A stretch of DNA of 64,000 nt from Marivirga tractuosa DSM 4126 (GCF_000183425.1 NC_014759.1:1860001-1924000), one strand, 5' to 3'; shown: positions 36,617 through 45,187, counted from the first letter of the stretch. Program-made: numbers and translations. Notes: generated by a model not told the origin, from the sequence alone.

Positions 36617-37651
36617 ATGAGCGATCAAAATAGAACAGAAATAAATAAACTAGGTGAATTTGGTCTAATCGATAAAATCGCAGAAAAGTTCAGCAAACAG
36701 AATAATTCTACAAAATATGCCATTGGAGATGATGCAGCGGTGATTGATGTGGGCGATTATTACCAATTAGTTTCCACTGATATGCTCGTAGAAGGCGTTC
36801 ATTTTGACCTTTCTTATTTTCCTCTGCACCATTTAGGATTTAAAGCGGTAGCGGTAAATGTATCCGATATTGCCGCCATGAACGGAATAGCAGAACAAAT
36901 CACGGTAAGCTTAGCATTAAGCAATAGGTTTTCATTTGAGGCCATAGATGCATTTTACGAAGGCGTGAAAGCAGCTTGTGATGCTTACAAAGTTGATTTA
37001 GTTGGTGGAGATACTACTGCTTCTCCTTCTGGTTTGATGATTTCGGTTACGGCAATAGGAAAAGTTGATAAAGATAAAATTGCTTACCGTTCAGGTGCAA
37101 AAGTGAATGATATCGTTTGTGTAACCGGAGATTTAGGCGGTGCCTACATGGGCTTGCAAGTGCTAGAAAGAGAAAAGCAAGTGTTTTTAGAAAATCCTGA
37201 CATGCAACCGCAGCTGGATAAATACCAATATATTGTGGGAAGACAATTAAAACCTGAAGCCAGAATGGACTTGGTTCATGAGCTGTTGGATTTGAAAATA
37301 GTTCCGACTTCCATGATTGATATTTCTGATGGATTAGCTTCAGAATTACACCATATTGCCAAACATTCAGATGTGGGCATCAACGTGCATGAGGATAAAT
37401 TACCTTTTGCCACCAATACGCAAGAAACAGCACTTGAATTCAAATTAGATCCAAATACTGCAATTTTAAATGGTGGTGAGGATTATGAATTGCTTTTCAC
37501 TATCTCTCAAGATGATTTTGAAAAAGTAAAAAACCATCCTGATATCCATTTTATCGGCTATATCAACGAAAAATCTAGTGGCTTGAATTTGGTAACCACT
37601 AAAGGAAATCCAATTCCGTTGAAAGCACAGGGCTGGGATCATTTTAGTTGA
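36617..37651 (+). CDS. thiL: thiamine-monophosphate kinase
   Basis: 344 aa ATP-dependent enzyme making thiamine diphosphate from TMP. The N-terminus has LGEFGLIDKIAEKF, then IGDDAAVIDVG, STDMLVEGVHFDL, KAVAVNVSDIAAM (Mg/TMP site) and VGGDTTASPSGLMISVTAIG. The C-terminal half has PTSMIDISDGLASEL and ILNGGEDYELLFT. The AIR-synthase-like fold and length are as expected. A strong terminator follows, so it is a single-gene unit. Confidence 0.95.
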   Translation: MSDQNRTEINKLGEFGLIDKIAEKFSKQNNSTKYAIGDDAAVIDVGDYYQLVSTDMLVEGVHFDLSYFPLHHLGFKAVAVNVSDIAAMNGIAEQITVSLALSNRFSFEAIDAFYEGVKAACDAYKVDLVGGDTTASPSGLMISVTAIGKVDKDKIAYRSGAKVNDIVCVTGDLGGAYMGLQVLEREKQVFLENPDMQPQLDKYQYIVGRQLKPEARMDLVHELLDLKIVPTSMIDISDGLASELHHIAKHSDVGINVHEDKLPFATNTQETALEFKLDPNTAILNGGEDYELLFTISQDDFEKVKNHPDIHFIGYINEKSSGLNLVTTKGNPIPLKAQGWDHFS

Positions 37652-37676
37652 GAATTAACTACAAGAGACAGAAAAA

Positions 37677-37700
37677 GACAGCCTAAGGCTGTTTTTTTTT
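37677..37700 (+). terminator. rho-independent terminator after thiL
   Basis: ACAGCC-taa-GGCTGT (37678-37692) followed by nine T. It is a strong intrinsic terminator 26 bp past the thiL stop. Confidence 0.85.
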
Positions 37701-37765
37701 AAACCACAATGTTTCTCTGAGATTTTCACTAAGGGCACTGAGGGGTAGTTATTTTCAATGTTGGT

Positions 37766-37833
37766 GCGAGCTTCTTATCCCGTATTTTCTTTTGCAATTT
37801 TAGAGAGAGCACAAGCTAGAAGCTCGCGCTAGC
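37766..37833. repeat. inverted repeat, GAGCAC...GCTCGC family, copy 2
   Basis: GCGAGCTTCT (37766-37775) is the exact reverse complement of AGAAGCTCGC (37818-37827), with 42 bp between. The right part GAGCACAAGCTAG...GCTCGCGCTAGC resembles the core at 26498-26523. It lies between thiL and maf, with no gene in it. Confidence 0.45.
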
Positions 37834-37848
37834 ATTTACGGAAACTGC

Positions 37849-37883
37849 CAACTTTTCCAAAGTTTAGAACATTGGAAAAGTTG
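37849..37883 (-). terminator. perfect inverted repeat directly after maf
   Basis: CAACTTTTCCAA (37849-37860) and TTGGAAAAGTTG (37872-37883) form a 12-bp perfect stem with an 11-nt loop. The right arm abuts the maf stop codon. There is no T-run on either side, so it is either a weak terminator or an mRNA 3'-end protector. Confidence 0.5.
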
Positions 37884-38465
37884 TTAACCTTTGCTATAAG
37901 CCGTCAAAGCCTGATAAACCTTATGAATCGGTAAGCCCATCACAGTAAAATAAGAACCTTCAAGCTTTTCAATATGCGTTAAACCAATGCCTTCTTGAAT
38001 ACCGTAAGCTCCTGCTTTGTCAAATGGCTTATTATTGCGGATATAATCCCAAATAACTTCTTCTTCTATAGGATTGAAATAAACTAAAGTCTCGTCTGAA
38101 TATTTTTCAAATTTTCCATTTATCAGCACACAAAACCCTGAAACCACCTGATGTGCTCTTCCGCTCAATTTGCTCAACATACTGAAAGCTTCATCCTCAT
38201 CCTGTGGTTTTTCCAATAATTCATTATCGATTAAGACCGTAGTATCAGCCGTTAGAATGATTTTATCGGTATACTTTTCATCTTGGGCAAAGGCTTTGGC
38301 TTTCTTTTCTGCCAAAAAAGAGGCTACTTCAGTATGAGGCATATCCACAGGATATGATTCTTCCGTATCCTTAGCTTCGGTAGAAAATTCAAAGCCTGCT
38401 TTGATCAGTATTTCTTTTCTTCTGGGCGATTTAGACCCTAAAATAAGCGGGTAATTCAAATTCAT
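37884..38465 (-). CDS. maf: Maf-type nucleoside triphosphate pyrophosphatase
   Basis: 193 aa from ATG 38465 (MNLNYPLILGSKSPRRKEIL), preceded by AAGAAG. An earlier GTG at 38495 would add ten residues ahead of the conserved start. Maf motifs are SKSPRRKE (substrate phosphate), VILTADTTVLI with the catalytic Asp, KLSGRAHQVVSG and DKAGAYGIQ. It hydrolyses non-canonical or modified nucleotides such as dTTP and UTP. The gene overlaps the DUF1015 gene by 35 bp, so they are translated together. Confidence 0.9.
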   Translation of the reverse strand: MNLNYPLILGSKSPRRKEILIKAGFEFSTEAKDTEESYPVDMPHTEVASFLAEKKAKAFAQDEKYTDKIILTADTTVLIDNELLEKPQDEDEAFSMLSKLSGRAHQVVSGFCVLINGKFEKYSDETLVYFNPIEEEVIWDYIRNNKPFDKAGAYGIQEGIGLTHIEKLEGSYFTVMGLPIHKVYQALTAYSKG

Positions 38466-39735
38466 CTTCTTGTATTGAGCCAAATAAAAATCCACAAATG
38501 GTTTTAGGATAGAAATAAGTCGATTTCTGGGGCATGGTATAGCCTGTATTGCAGACTTTTTTCACCTGCTCCATGCTTATTTCCTTTGTAATTAATGCAC
38601 ACTGCACTTCTTCTTTCAATAATTTACGAATGCAAGCCGTAAAATTCCTTTCAAACTGGATAGATTCAGAGCTTCGCTGCTCTTTTCCTTTTATTCCTAA
38701 AATTTTCTGTATGAAAAAGTAATGCAATACCGTCAAATCCAAATGCTTTACTTCATCAGGGAAATTCCATTTCAATTCATCTATTTTCTCAGGTTTCAAG
38801 CGGATTTTATAAGTATTCTCCTTGAACAGCATACCAAAAGCCCACTTTTTCCCTAAAATAATTTCATGAACATCTTCCGGATTTTCCAATGTTTTAATAA
38901 TGAAATCCTCCTCTAGTTTCTTCAGAATTTCCTTTTCTGATAAATCAGGAATATCTTTTATTAATCGGTGAGTGGGCAAAATTCTCAAATCATCAGAATC
39001 GGAATTGGTCAGGTACATCATATGAAAATTATAACCTTCCTGTCCGGTATGATTTGGATTTTTCTCCGTCATCTTTTTTCTATAGAGCAAAGAACCTTCA
39101 TAGCGGTGATGTCCATCCGCTAAAATGATTTGCTGAGGCGCAATTTTCTCTATGAATTTTTTAATGATTTTTGCATCATGAATAACGCTGACTACTTCCC
39201 GTACACCTTGATAATCTTCTAACTCACCTAAAGGCATTTCCATGCTCTCATCCATATAAGTCTCCAACTCAAATTCAGGATCGGAATATAAGCCGTGAGT
39301 AGCACTGACATTCAATTGGGTTTTATCCAAGAGCTCAATTCTGTCATTTACCGACTTGGGAATCGTATTTTCATGCCTTAAAATAACTTTTTCATCCCAA
39401 TCATAAGCTTTTATAAAGGTGATAAAGCCCTTTCTAACATGCTCCCGAGTAGAGCCAGGTAGGGTGAAATATTGATAATAAACGTAAATTCCAGGCAGCG
39501 GATCTTGCTTTAAAATTCCTTCTTTCTTCCATTTTGCTAATCGCTCTGCCGCCATATCAGCAGATTCTTCCCCGCCTTTGGGCACAGATAAATGGATACT
39601 ATTTAAAGGGTTTTTATAAAGTGCCTCTCTTTGCTTGGCTGATACCACATCAAATAAGGGGCTGGTCAAACTCTCAATTTCCTTTTGGAGCTCGGCATTA
39701 TAACGCCAAGCTTTTATAGGCTTAATTTCTGCCAT
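38431..39735 (-). CDS. DUF1015 family protein
   Basis: 434 aa, soluble. It begins MAEIKPIKAWRYNAELQKEI. DUF1015 signatures are SPLFDVVSAKQREALY, IYVYYQYFTLPG, LADGHHRYEGSLLYRKK, MMYLTNSDSDDLRILPTHRL and LDLTVLHYFFIQKIL. The His-His-Arg-Tyr motif may bind a ligand. The biochemical role of the family is not settled (some members are linked to serine kinase activity). It overlaps maf. A REP-like double hairpin lies upstream in the gap before accC. Confidence 0.85.
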   Translation of the reverse strand: MAEIKPIKAWRYNAELQKEIESLTSPLFDVVSAKQREALYKNPLNSIHLSVPKGGEESADMAAERLAKWKKEGILKQDPLPGIYVYYQYFTLPGSTREHVRKGFITFIKAYDWDEKVILRHENTIPKSVNDRIELLDKTQLNVSATHGLYSDPEFELETYMDESMEMPLGELEDYQGVREVVSVIHDAKIIKKFIEKIAPQQIILADGHHRYEGSLLYRKKMTEKNPNHTGQEGYNFHMMYLTNSDSDDLRILPTHRLIKDIPDLSEKEILKKLEEDFIIKTLENPEDVHEIILGKKWAFGMLFKENTYKIRLKPEKIDELKWNFPDEVKHLDLTVLHYFFIQKILGIKGKEQRSSESIQFERNFTACIRKLLKEEVQCALITKEISMEQVKKVCNTGYTMPQKSTYFYPKTICGFLFGSIQEDEFELPAYFRV

Positions 39736-39800
39736 TATATGGATTTATAAATTAAACAAAATGTATTTGGCATTAAATTCAGTCCTTAAGATTCCAGATT

Positions 39801-39872
39801 CCGGTCGGTGTGCCACCGACCGGGGATAGGTACCCTTAACCAGATAACATGGATGGTGTGCCACCAACCATG
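39801..39872. repeat. REP-like double hairpin, copy 2
   Basis: CCGGTCGGT-gtgcc-ACCGACCGG (39801-39823), then about 25 bases later ATGGATGGT-gtgcc-ACCAACCAT (39849-39871) with one mismatch, flanked by C and G. It matches copy 1 at 35062-35121 in stem length and loop size. It is in the 190-bp gap between the DUF1015 gene and the displaced accC tail. Confidence 0.65.
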
Positions 39873-39925
39873 TTAAGCTTAAATATCTGTAATAAACTTA
39901 ATACAGTAGGAATTACAGACCTTAT

Positions 39926-40144
39926 CTATAACCTATTCTTTTTCCACAATGAGACCTTTTTGCCATTAGCTTCCTGAGCTGTTTGCTTTTTTTGTCTCTC
40001 AGACCACAATTTTACTGCTAAAGCCGCTGCGATTTCCGTTTCCACATCAGATACTTTTTCATCCAAATCGCTTGGCTGGAAATATTTTTCAATGAATTTG
40101 GTATCGAAATCACCGCTAGTGAAAGCCTCATGTTTTAATACATA
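39926..40144 (-). pseudogene. accC: out-of-frame C-terminal continuation of accC
   Basis: Seventy-two codons plus TAG in the frame displaced from accC. From 40144 it reads YVLKHEAFTSGDFDTKFIEK, then YFQPSDLDEKVSDVETEIAA, a normal biotin carboxylase C-terminus. Adding it to the 425 residues before the shift gives about 497 aa, the usual Bacteroidota length. The extra base is one T (minus strand) in AAATTATG near 40145. It could be a real mutation or an assembly indel. Confidence 0.8.
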
Positions 40145-41420
40145 ATTTACAGAAACTTAAAGTGGTTTGAATTCCTACAATCTCATATTCATCTATAGCA
40201 CGAATCATTCTGCTAATGGCTTCTTCTCGATTGTCAGCGTAAGTGATCAGCTTTGCAATCATAGGATCGTAATGAATTGGGATATCCATTCCTTGCTCAA
40301 AACCATCATCTACTCTCACACCTGTTCCTTGTGGCCTTTTGTAAACTTTTAAATTCCCTATATCAGGCAAGAAGTTGTTTTGCGGGTCTTCTGCATAAAC
40401 CCTAACTTCTACCGCATGTCCCTTTATAGTTAAATCTTCTTGCTTAATGGATAATGCCTTTCCTTCTGCAATTCTGATTTGTTCTTTTACTAAATCAACT
40501 CCAGTGATTTGTTCAGTTACTGGGTGTTCCACCTGCAAGCGCGTATTCATTTCAAGGAAGTAAAAATTCAACTTATCATCCACAATGAATTCGACAGTTC
40601 CTGCTCCATAGTAATTACAAGATTTAGCCACATCAATTGCTGCTTGTCCCATTTGCTCTCTAATTTCGGGAGTCAAAACGCTTGACGGTGCTTCTTCAAT
40701 AACTTTCTGGTGTCTTCTTTGGATTGAACATTCTCTTTCGAATAAATGCACCACATTTCCTTTTTGGTCTCCCAAAACCTGAATTTCAATATGACGAGGA
40801 GAAGTCACAAATTTTTCTAGAAAAACAGCTCCGTTTCCGAAGGCATTTTTAGCTTCACTTACCGCTCTGTCCATTTGAGATTCAAAATCAGCAGGATCTT
40901 CCACTATCCTCATTCCTTTACCACCACCACCGGCACTGGCTTTAATTAATATAGGGTAGCCAATTTCATCTGCTTTTTCTTTTGCCAATTTTATATCTGT
41001 AATGGCTTTATCTAAACCTGGCACCAAAGGCACATCTCTTTTCAGTACAGCCGCTTTGGCAGACAGCTTATCTCCCATTATTTCAATAGACTCGGCAGAA
41101 GGCCCTATAAAAATGATCCCTTCTTTCTCTACCTGCCTGGCGAAATCAGCATTTTCAGATAAGAAACCATATCCAGGGTGGATGGCATCTACTTTTAATT
41201 TCTTACAGGTGTCAATTATTTTATCTATCCTCAAATAACTTTCTGAAGAAGCTGGTGGTCCAACGCAAACAGCTTCATCTGCATAGCGCACATGAAGTGC
41301 GTTTCTATCCGCTTCACTATATATTGCTACAGTTTTTATACCCAATTCACGCGCAGAACGCATCACTCTAAGGGCAATTTCACCTCTGTTGGCAACTAAG
41401 ATTTTTTTAATATCCGGCAT
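40128..41420 (-). CDS. accC: biotin carboxylase subunit, frameshifted near the 3' end
   Basis: 430 aa as it stands. ATP-grasp biotin carboxylase that carboxylates biotin on its carrier. Motifs are KILVANRGEIALRVMRSARE at the N-terminus, SAKAAVLKRDVPLVPG, KASAGGGGKGMRIV near 163, RECSIQRRHQKVIEEAPS and FLEMNTRLQVEHPVTE. After TTLSFCK the frame ends with unrelated LCIKT and stops. The region matching the last 25-30 residues of E. coli AccC (near FQHGGTNIHY) is displaced into the next frame (39926-40144). No carboxyltransferase genes are adjacent. Without a repaired frame the protein may be unstable. Confidence 0.85.
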   Translation of the reverse strand: MPDIKKILVANRGEIALRVMRSARELGIKTVAIYSEADRNALHVRYADEAVCVGPPASSESYLRIDKIIDTCKKLKVDAIHPGYGFLSENADFARQVEKEGIIFIGPSAESIEIMGDKLSAKAAVLKRDVPLVPGLDKAITDIKLAKEKADEIGYPILIKASAGGGGKGMRIVEDPADFESQMDRAVSEAKNAFGNGAVFLEKFVTSPRHIEIQVLGDQKGNVVHLFERECSIQRRHQKVIEEAPSSVLTPEIREQMGQAAIDVAKSCNYYGAGTVEFIVDDKLNFYFLEMNTRLQVEHPVTEQITGVDLVKEQIRIAEGKALSIKQEDLTIKGHAVEVRVYAEDPQNNFLPDIGNLKVYKRPQGTGVRVDDGFEQGMDIPIHYDPMIAKLITYADNREEAISRMIRAIDEYEIVGIQTTLSFCKLCIKT

Positions 41421-41542
41421 ATCAATTAGTCTTATAATATCAAATGAAAATTGAAGTACAATGCTACATAATTATTGTCTTTTTTACTAAAAATTACGGC
41501 TTTAAAGCGGGGGAGCTATTTTTTCAGTAAAACCTTTTTTGT

Positions 41543-41550
41543 TACCTTTG
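41543..41550 (+). promoter_or_regulatory. candidate -7 box for the SPT-like gene
   Basis: TACCTTTG matches TAnnTTTG 43 bp before the GTG start. The -33 region has only a T-run. Confidence 0.35.
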
Positions 41551-41593
41551 GTTTTTGATTAGAATAATTATAGATACAATAAAATAGATAAAC

Positions 41594-42844
41594 GTGGATT
41601 TATTTGAGAAATTGAAAGTGGATCGTGGACCATTAGGTAAGCATTCCAACGTAGAAGAGGGTTATTTTATGTTCCCTAAATTGGAAGGAGAGCTTTCTCC
41701 TCACATGAAATTTAGAGGAAAAGAAGTTTTAACCTGGAGTTTAAATAACTACTTAGGTTTAGGTAACCATCCTGAAATAAGAAAGGCTGATGCTGAATCT
41801 GCTGCCAAATGGGGATTAGCTTACCCGATGGGAGCTAGAATGATGTCGGGAAATACTTCTCAACATGAAGAATTAGAAAGACAATTAGCTGAATTCATCA
41901 AGAAAGATGAAGTAATGCTTTTAAATTATGGTTACCAAGGCGTTCTATCTATTATAGATGCTGTAGTAGGCAGAAAAGATGCTATCGTTTATGATGCAGA
42001 ATGCCATGCTTGTATAGTAGATGGTGTTCGGTTGCATATGGGGAAAAGATTTGTTTACCCACATAACGACATAGAAAGCCTAGAAAAGCAATTACAAAGA
42101 GCTACCAAGCTGACTGAAGAAACTGGTGGCGGTATATTAGTTATTACTGAAGGTGTATTCGGCATGACTGGTGCTATGGGTAAATTGAAAGAAACCCTTG
42201 CGCTAAAAGAAAAATACGAATTCCGTTTATTATGTGATGATGCCCATGGTTTTGGTACAATGGGAGAAACAGGAGCAGGAACAGCTGAGCAGCAAGATGT
42301 AATGGAAGAGGTAGATTTATACTTCAGCACATTCGCGAAATCAATGGCTTTGATCGGTGCTTTTGTTGGTGGCGATCCTGACATCATCAAGTTTTTAAGA
42401 TTTAATATGCGTTCGCAGATATTTGCGAAATCATTACCAATGCCAATGGTAGAAGGTGCTCTAAAAAGATTGGAATTATTAAGAGACCAACCAGAGCATA
42501 AAAAGAATTTGTGGACAATAGTGGACGCACTCCAGAGTGGCTTGAAAGCAAAAGGATTTAGCATTGGCACAACTCAATCCCCTGTTACTCCAGTAATGCT
42601 GAATGGAACAGTTGGTGAAGCAGCAGCTTTGGCTTATGACTTAAGAGAGAATTTTGGAATATTCTGCTCTGTTGTGATATACCCAGTGGTTCCAAAAGAC
42701 ACTATTTTACTAAGATTAATCCCTACGGCCTCTCATAGTTTGGAAGATGTTGACCGTACGATTAAAGCATTTGAAGCTATAAAAGATAAGCTAAAAGAAG
42801 GTCATTACAGGGAAAATGAGCTTGCAAAAGCATTTAAAGAGTAA
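41594..42844 (+). CDS. serine-palmitoyltransferase-like PLP enzyme (alpha-oxoamine synthase family)
   Basis: 416 aa with a GTG start (MDLFEKLKVDRGPLGKH, the family start). Motifs are WSLNNYLGLGNHP, GARMMSGNTSQHEELE, LLNYGYQGVLS, ECHACIVDGVRL and LCDDAHGFGTMGETG. The PLP Lys249 is in FSTFAKSMALIGAFVGG. It condenses an amino acid with an acyl-CoA, most likely Ser plus palmitoyl-CoA to make the sphingolipid base of Bacteroidota. Glycine C-acetyltransferase or KBL-type activity cannot be excluded. It is followed 102 bp later by a histone-like gene in the same direction. Confidence 0.8.
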   Translation: MDLFEKLKVDRGPLGKHSNVEEGYFMFPKLEGELSPHMKFRGKEVLTWSLNNYLGLGNHPEIRKADAESAAKWGLAYPMGARMMSGNTSQHEELERQLAEFIKKDEVMLLNYGYQGVLSIIDAVVGRKDAIVYDAECHACIVDGVRLHMGKRFVYPHNDIESLEKQLQRATKLTEETGGGILVITEGVFGMTGAMGKLKETLALKEKYEFRLLCDDAHGFGTMGETGAGTAEQQDVMEEVDLYFSTFAKSMALIGAFVGGDPDIIKFLRFNMRSQIFAKSLPMPMVEGALKRLELLRDQPEHKKNLWTIVDALQSGLKAKGFSIGTTQSPVTPVMLNGTVGEAAALAYDLRENFGIFCSVVIYPVVPKDTILLRLIPTASHSLEDVDRTIKAFEAIKDKLKEGHYRENELAKAFKE

Positions 42845-42946
42845 TTTTTTAGGAAAAATGTTGCCCTAATTGTTGTTTTTATATGTTTTTGCCTATATTG
42901 CTTTCAATTAAATAATTTATTTAGTCAACCGTAAACTAAAATAAGA

Positions 42947-43123
42947 ATGAAAAGATTCGAACAAGTAAGAGACCTTATCATGGGTCTAGAAGGTGATTTT
43001 GAAAAATTCTACGACAAAGAGAATCAGGCAGCTGGTACTCGAGTTAGAAAAGGAATGCAAGAGTTGAAAAACTTAGCGCAAGAAATCAGAATTGAAGTTC
43101 AAGATATCAAGAACAAATCTTAA
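42947..43123 (+). CDS. Hc1-type histone-like protein (58 aa)
   Basis: 58 aa, ATG 42947 to TAA 43121-43123. It begins MKRFEQVRDLIMGLEGDFEK and contains QAAGTRVRKGMQELKNLAQE, a basic helical segment typical of the Bacteroidota histone H1-like (Hc1) family. It ends VQDIKNKS. It should bind DNA non-specifically in the nucleoid. It lies 102 bp downstream of the SPT-like gene and ends before a strong terminator. Confidence 0.85.
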   Translation: MKRFEQVRDLIMGLEGDFEKFYDKENQAAGTRVRKGMQELKNLAQEIRIEVQDIKNKS

Positions 43124-43147
43124 TTAGAATTTGAATGATTTCGAAAG

Positions 43148-43177
43148 AGGCTGGCAGTTTTGTCAGCCTTTTTTTTT
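43148..43177 (+). terminator. terminator after the histone-like gene
   Basis: AGGCTGGCA (43148-43156), loop GTTT, TGTCAGCCT (43161-43169, one G-T wobble), then nine T. Confidence 0.85.
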
Positions 43178-43227
43178 GACTTATTTTTAATAATCATTCT
43201 AGAAAATGATTTCAAAAATTATTTAAA

Positions 43228-44376
43228 ATGACAGAAATTCAATCCAAACTACCTAAAGTTGGCACTACAATATTCACCGTCATGTCTCAAATGGCTGCTG
43301 AATCTAATGCCATCAACCTCTCACAAGGATTTCCTGATTTCCCGGTATCAGAAAAATTGATAGACCTTGTATATCAAAATATGCAAATTGGGCATAATCA
43401 ATATGCGCCTATGCCTGGACTTCCTCAACTCAGAGAAGCCATTGCCAACAAAATCAAAAATACGGGAGGTGTAAATATTAATATAGATACAGAAATTACC
43501 GTATCCGCAGGAGCTACAGAGGCTATTTTCTCCAGTGTTTTGGCCACCGTAAATCAAGGCGATGAGGTAATTGTACTCGAACCAGCTTATGATTGCTACA
43601 TCCCTGCTATTGAATTGGCGGGCGGAAAAGTGGTTCCTGTAGGTTTAAGTTTACCCAATTTTACTCCAGATTGGCAAAAAGTAAAAGATAATATCACGAA
43701 GAAAACCCGTATGATCATTATCAATTTTCCGCACAATCCTTCAGGGGCTATTTTAACTCAAGATGATATTACTGCATTAAAAGAGCTATTAGAAGAAAAC
43801 CCTCAGTTGATTATTTTAAGTGATGAAGTTTACGAGCACATCATTTTTGATGGAAACACACATCTTAGTGTCTTAAAGGATAAGTTTTTAGCAAGAAGAA
43901 GTATTGCTGTTTCTTCTTTCGGAAAAACTTTTCATGCCACAGGTTGGAAAATAGGCTATATGGTAGCACCTGAAGCAATAATGAAAGAAATTAGGAAAGT
44001 GCACCAGTACAATTGTTTCTCTGTTCATACGCCTAGTCAATATGCTATGGCTGAATACTTACAAAATGAGAAAAACTATTTAGGCCTGAGTGCGATGTAT
44101 GAAAAGAAGAGAGAATTTTTCCAGCAAGCCATGCAAGATTCTAAATTTAAGATAATTCCTTCTTATGGGACTTATTTCCAAGTATTGGATTTTAGTGAAA
44201 TTTCGGATATGGGCGATATGGAGTTTGCACAATACCTCATCAAAGATAAAGGAGTTGCATCCATTCCTGTTTCAGCATTCTATTCTGACAAGCAGGATGA
44301 CAAATTACTAAGGTTTTGCTTTGCAAAAGGAGAAGAAACATTACAAAAAGCAGCAGATATATTATGCAAGATTTAA
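43228..44376 (+). CDS. methionine aminotransferase (fold-type I PLP)
   Basis: 382 aa. Motifs are INLSQGFPDFPVSEKLIDL, NQYAPMPGLPQLREAIA, TVSAGATEAIFSS, INFPHNPSGAILT and SDEVYEHIIFDG. PLP binds Lys233 in SSFGKTFHATGWKIGY. The family (YbdL-like) uses methionine, glutamine or phenylalanine with keto acids. Its stop overlaps the next start (omega-amidase) by 13 bp. That pairing matters: transamination of Gln or Met-derived amides gives alpha-ketoglutaramate, which omega-amidase clears. This makes a salvage role (methionine cycle, KMTB) likely. Confidence 0.92.
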   Translation: MTEIQSKLPKVGTTIFTVMSQMAAESNAINLSQGFPDFPVSEKLIDLVYQNMQIGHNQYAPMPGLPQLREAIANKIKNTGGVNINIDTEITVSAGATEAIFSSVLATVNQGDEVIVLEPAYDCYIPAIELAGGKVVPVGLSLPNFTPDWQKVKDNITKKTRMIIINFPHNPSGAILTQDDITALKELLEENPQLIILSDEVYEHIIFDGNTHLSVLKDKFLARRSIAVSSFGKTFHATGWKIGYMVAPEAIMKEIRKVHQYNCFSVHTPSQYAMAEYLQNEKNYLGLSAMYEKKREFFQQAMQDSKFKIIPSYGTYFQVLDFSEISDMGDMEFAQYLIKDKGVASIPVSAFYSDKQDDKLLRFCFAKGEETLQKAADILCKI

Positions 44377-45158
44377 AAGTAACGCTTATTCAAACGCCTT
44401 TGTATTGGCAGGATAAACAAGCTAATATTTCCATGTTTGAAGAAAAAATATGGGAAATACAGGAAGAAACTGATTTAATTGTGTTGCCTGAGATGTTCAA
44501 TACAGGTTTTAGTATGGAAGCCGAAAAAATGGCTGAACCTATGAATTTGCATACTTTCAAATGGATGAGGCAGATGGCGAGTCAAAAAAAGGCTGTGGTT
44601 ACAGGGTCATATATTGTGAATGATAATGGAAATTATTTCAATCGCTTAATATGGATGCAGCCTGATGGCGACTATTTCACTTACGACAAAAGACATCTCT
44701 TCAGAATGGCAAATGAGGATGAGCATTATTCGCCAGGGCAAAAAGATTTGATAGTAGAATTAAATGGTTGGAAAATAAAGCCGTTAGTTTGCTATGACCT
44801 GAGATTTCCCGTTTGGTCTCGAAATAGATCAAATGATAAAAATGAGTTGGAATATGATTTAATCCTTTTTGTAGCAAACTGGCCGGCTGTTCGGGTAAAT
44901 GCATGGGATACTCTTTTAGAAGCCAGAGCTATTGAAAATGTAAGCTATTGCCTTGGGGTAAATAGAATTGGAGATGATGGAAAAGGGATTGCGCACAATG
45001 GTCATTCTGGAATTTATGGCCCTAAAGGCAATGCATTATATTTTGCTGATGACAGAGAGGAAATTAAAACAGTCACTTTATCAGGTGAAGAATTATTAAG
45101 ATTTAGAGAAAAGTTTCCAGCTCAGTTGGATGCGGATGGGTTTGTGATTAATAACTAA
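44364..45158 (+). CDS. omega-amidase, nitrilase superfamily
   Basis: 264 aa from ATG 44364 (MQDLKVTLIQTPLYWQDKQA); the longer frame upstream lies inside the aminotransferase gene. The nitrilase triad is visible: Glu43 in LPEMFNTGFS, Lys109 in YDKRHLF and Cys143 in PLVCYDLRFPVWSRN. It matches the YafV/Nit2 type that hydrolyses alpha-ketoglutaramate and alpha-ketosuccinamate. The overlap with the methionine aminotransferase gene shows they work together. It ends before a strong terminator. Confidence 0.92.
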   Translation: MQDLKVTLIQTPLYWQDKQANISMFEEKIWEIQEETDLIVLPEMFNTGFSMEAEKMAEPMNLHTFKWMRQMASQKKAVVTGSYIVNDNGNYFNRLIWMQPDGDYFTYDKRHLFRMANEDEHYSPGQKDLIVELNGWKIKPLVCYDLRFPVWSRNRSNDKNELEYDLILFVANWPAVRVNAWDTLLEARAIENVSYCLGVNRIGDDGKGIAHNGHSGIYGPKGNALYFADDREEIKTVTLSGEELLRFREKFPAQLDADGFVINN

Positions 45159-45187
45159 AGACTGATCATTATTTATTATTAATAAGG

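Noticed and set aside
42055..42570. 171-codon ORF antisense to the SPT-like gene
   Set aside because: It has Ser/Pro-rich shadow composition, while the other strand shows a full PLP enzyme.
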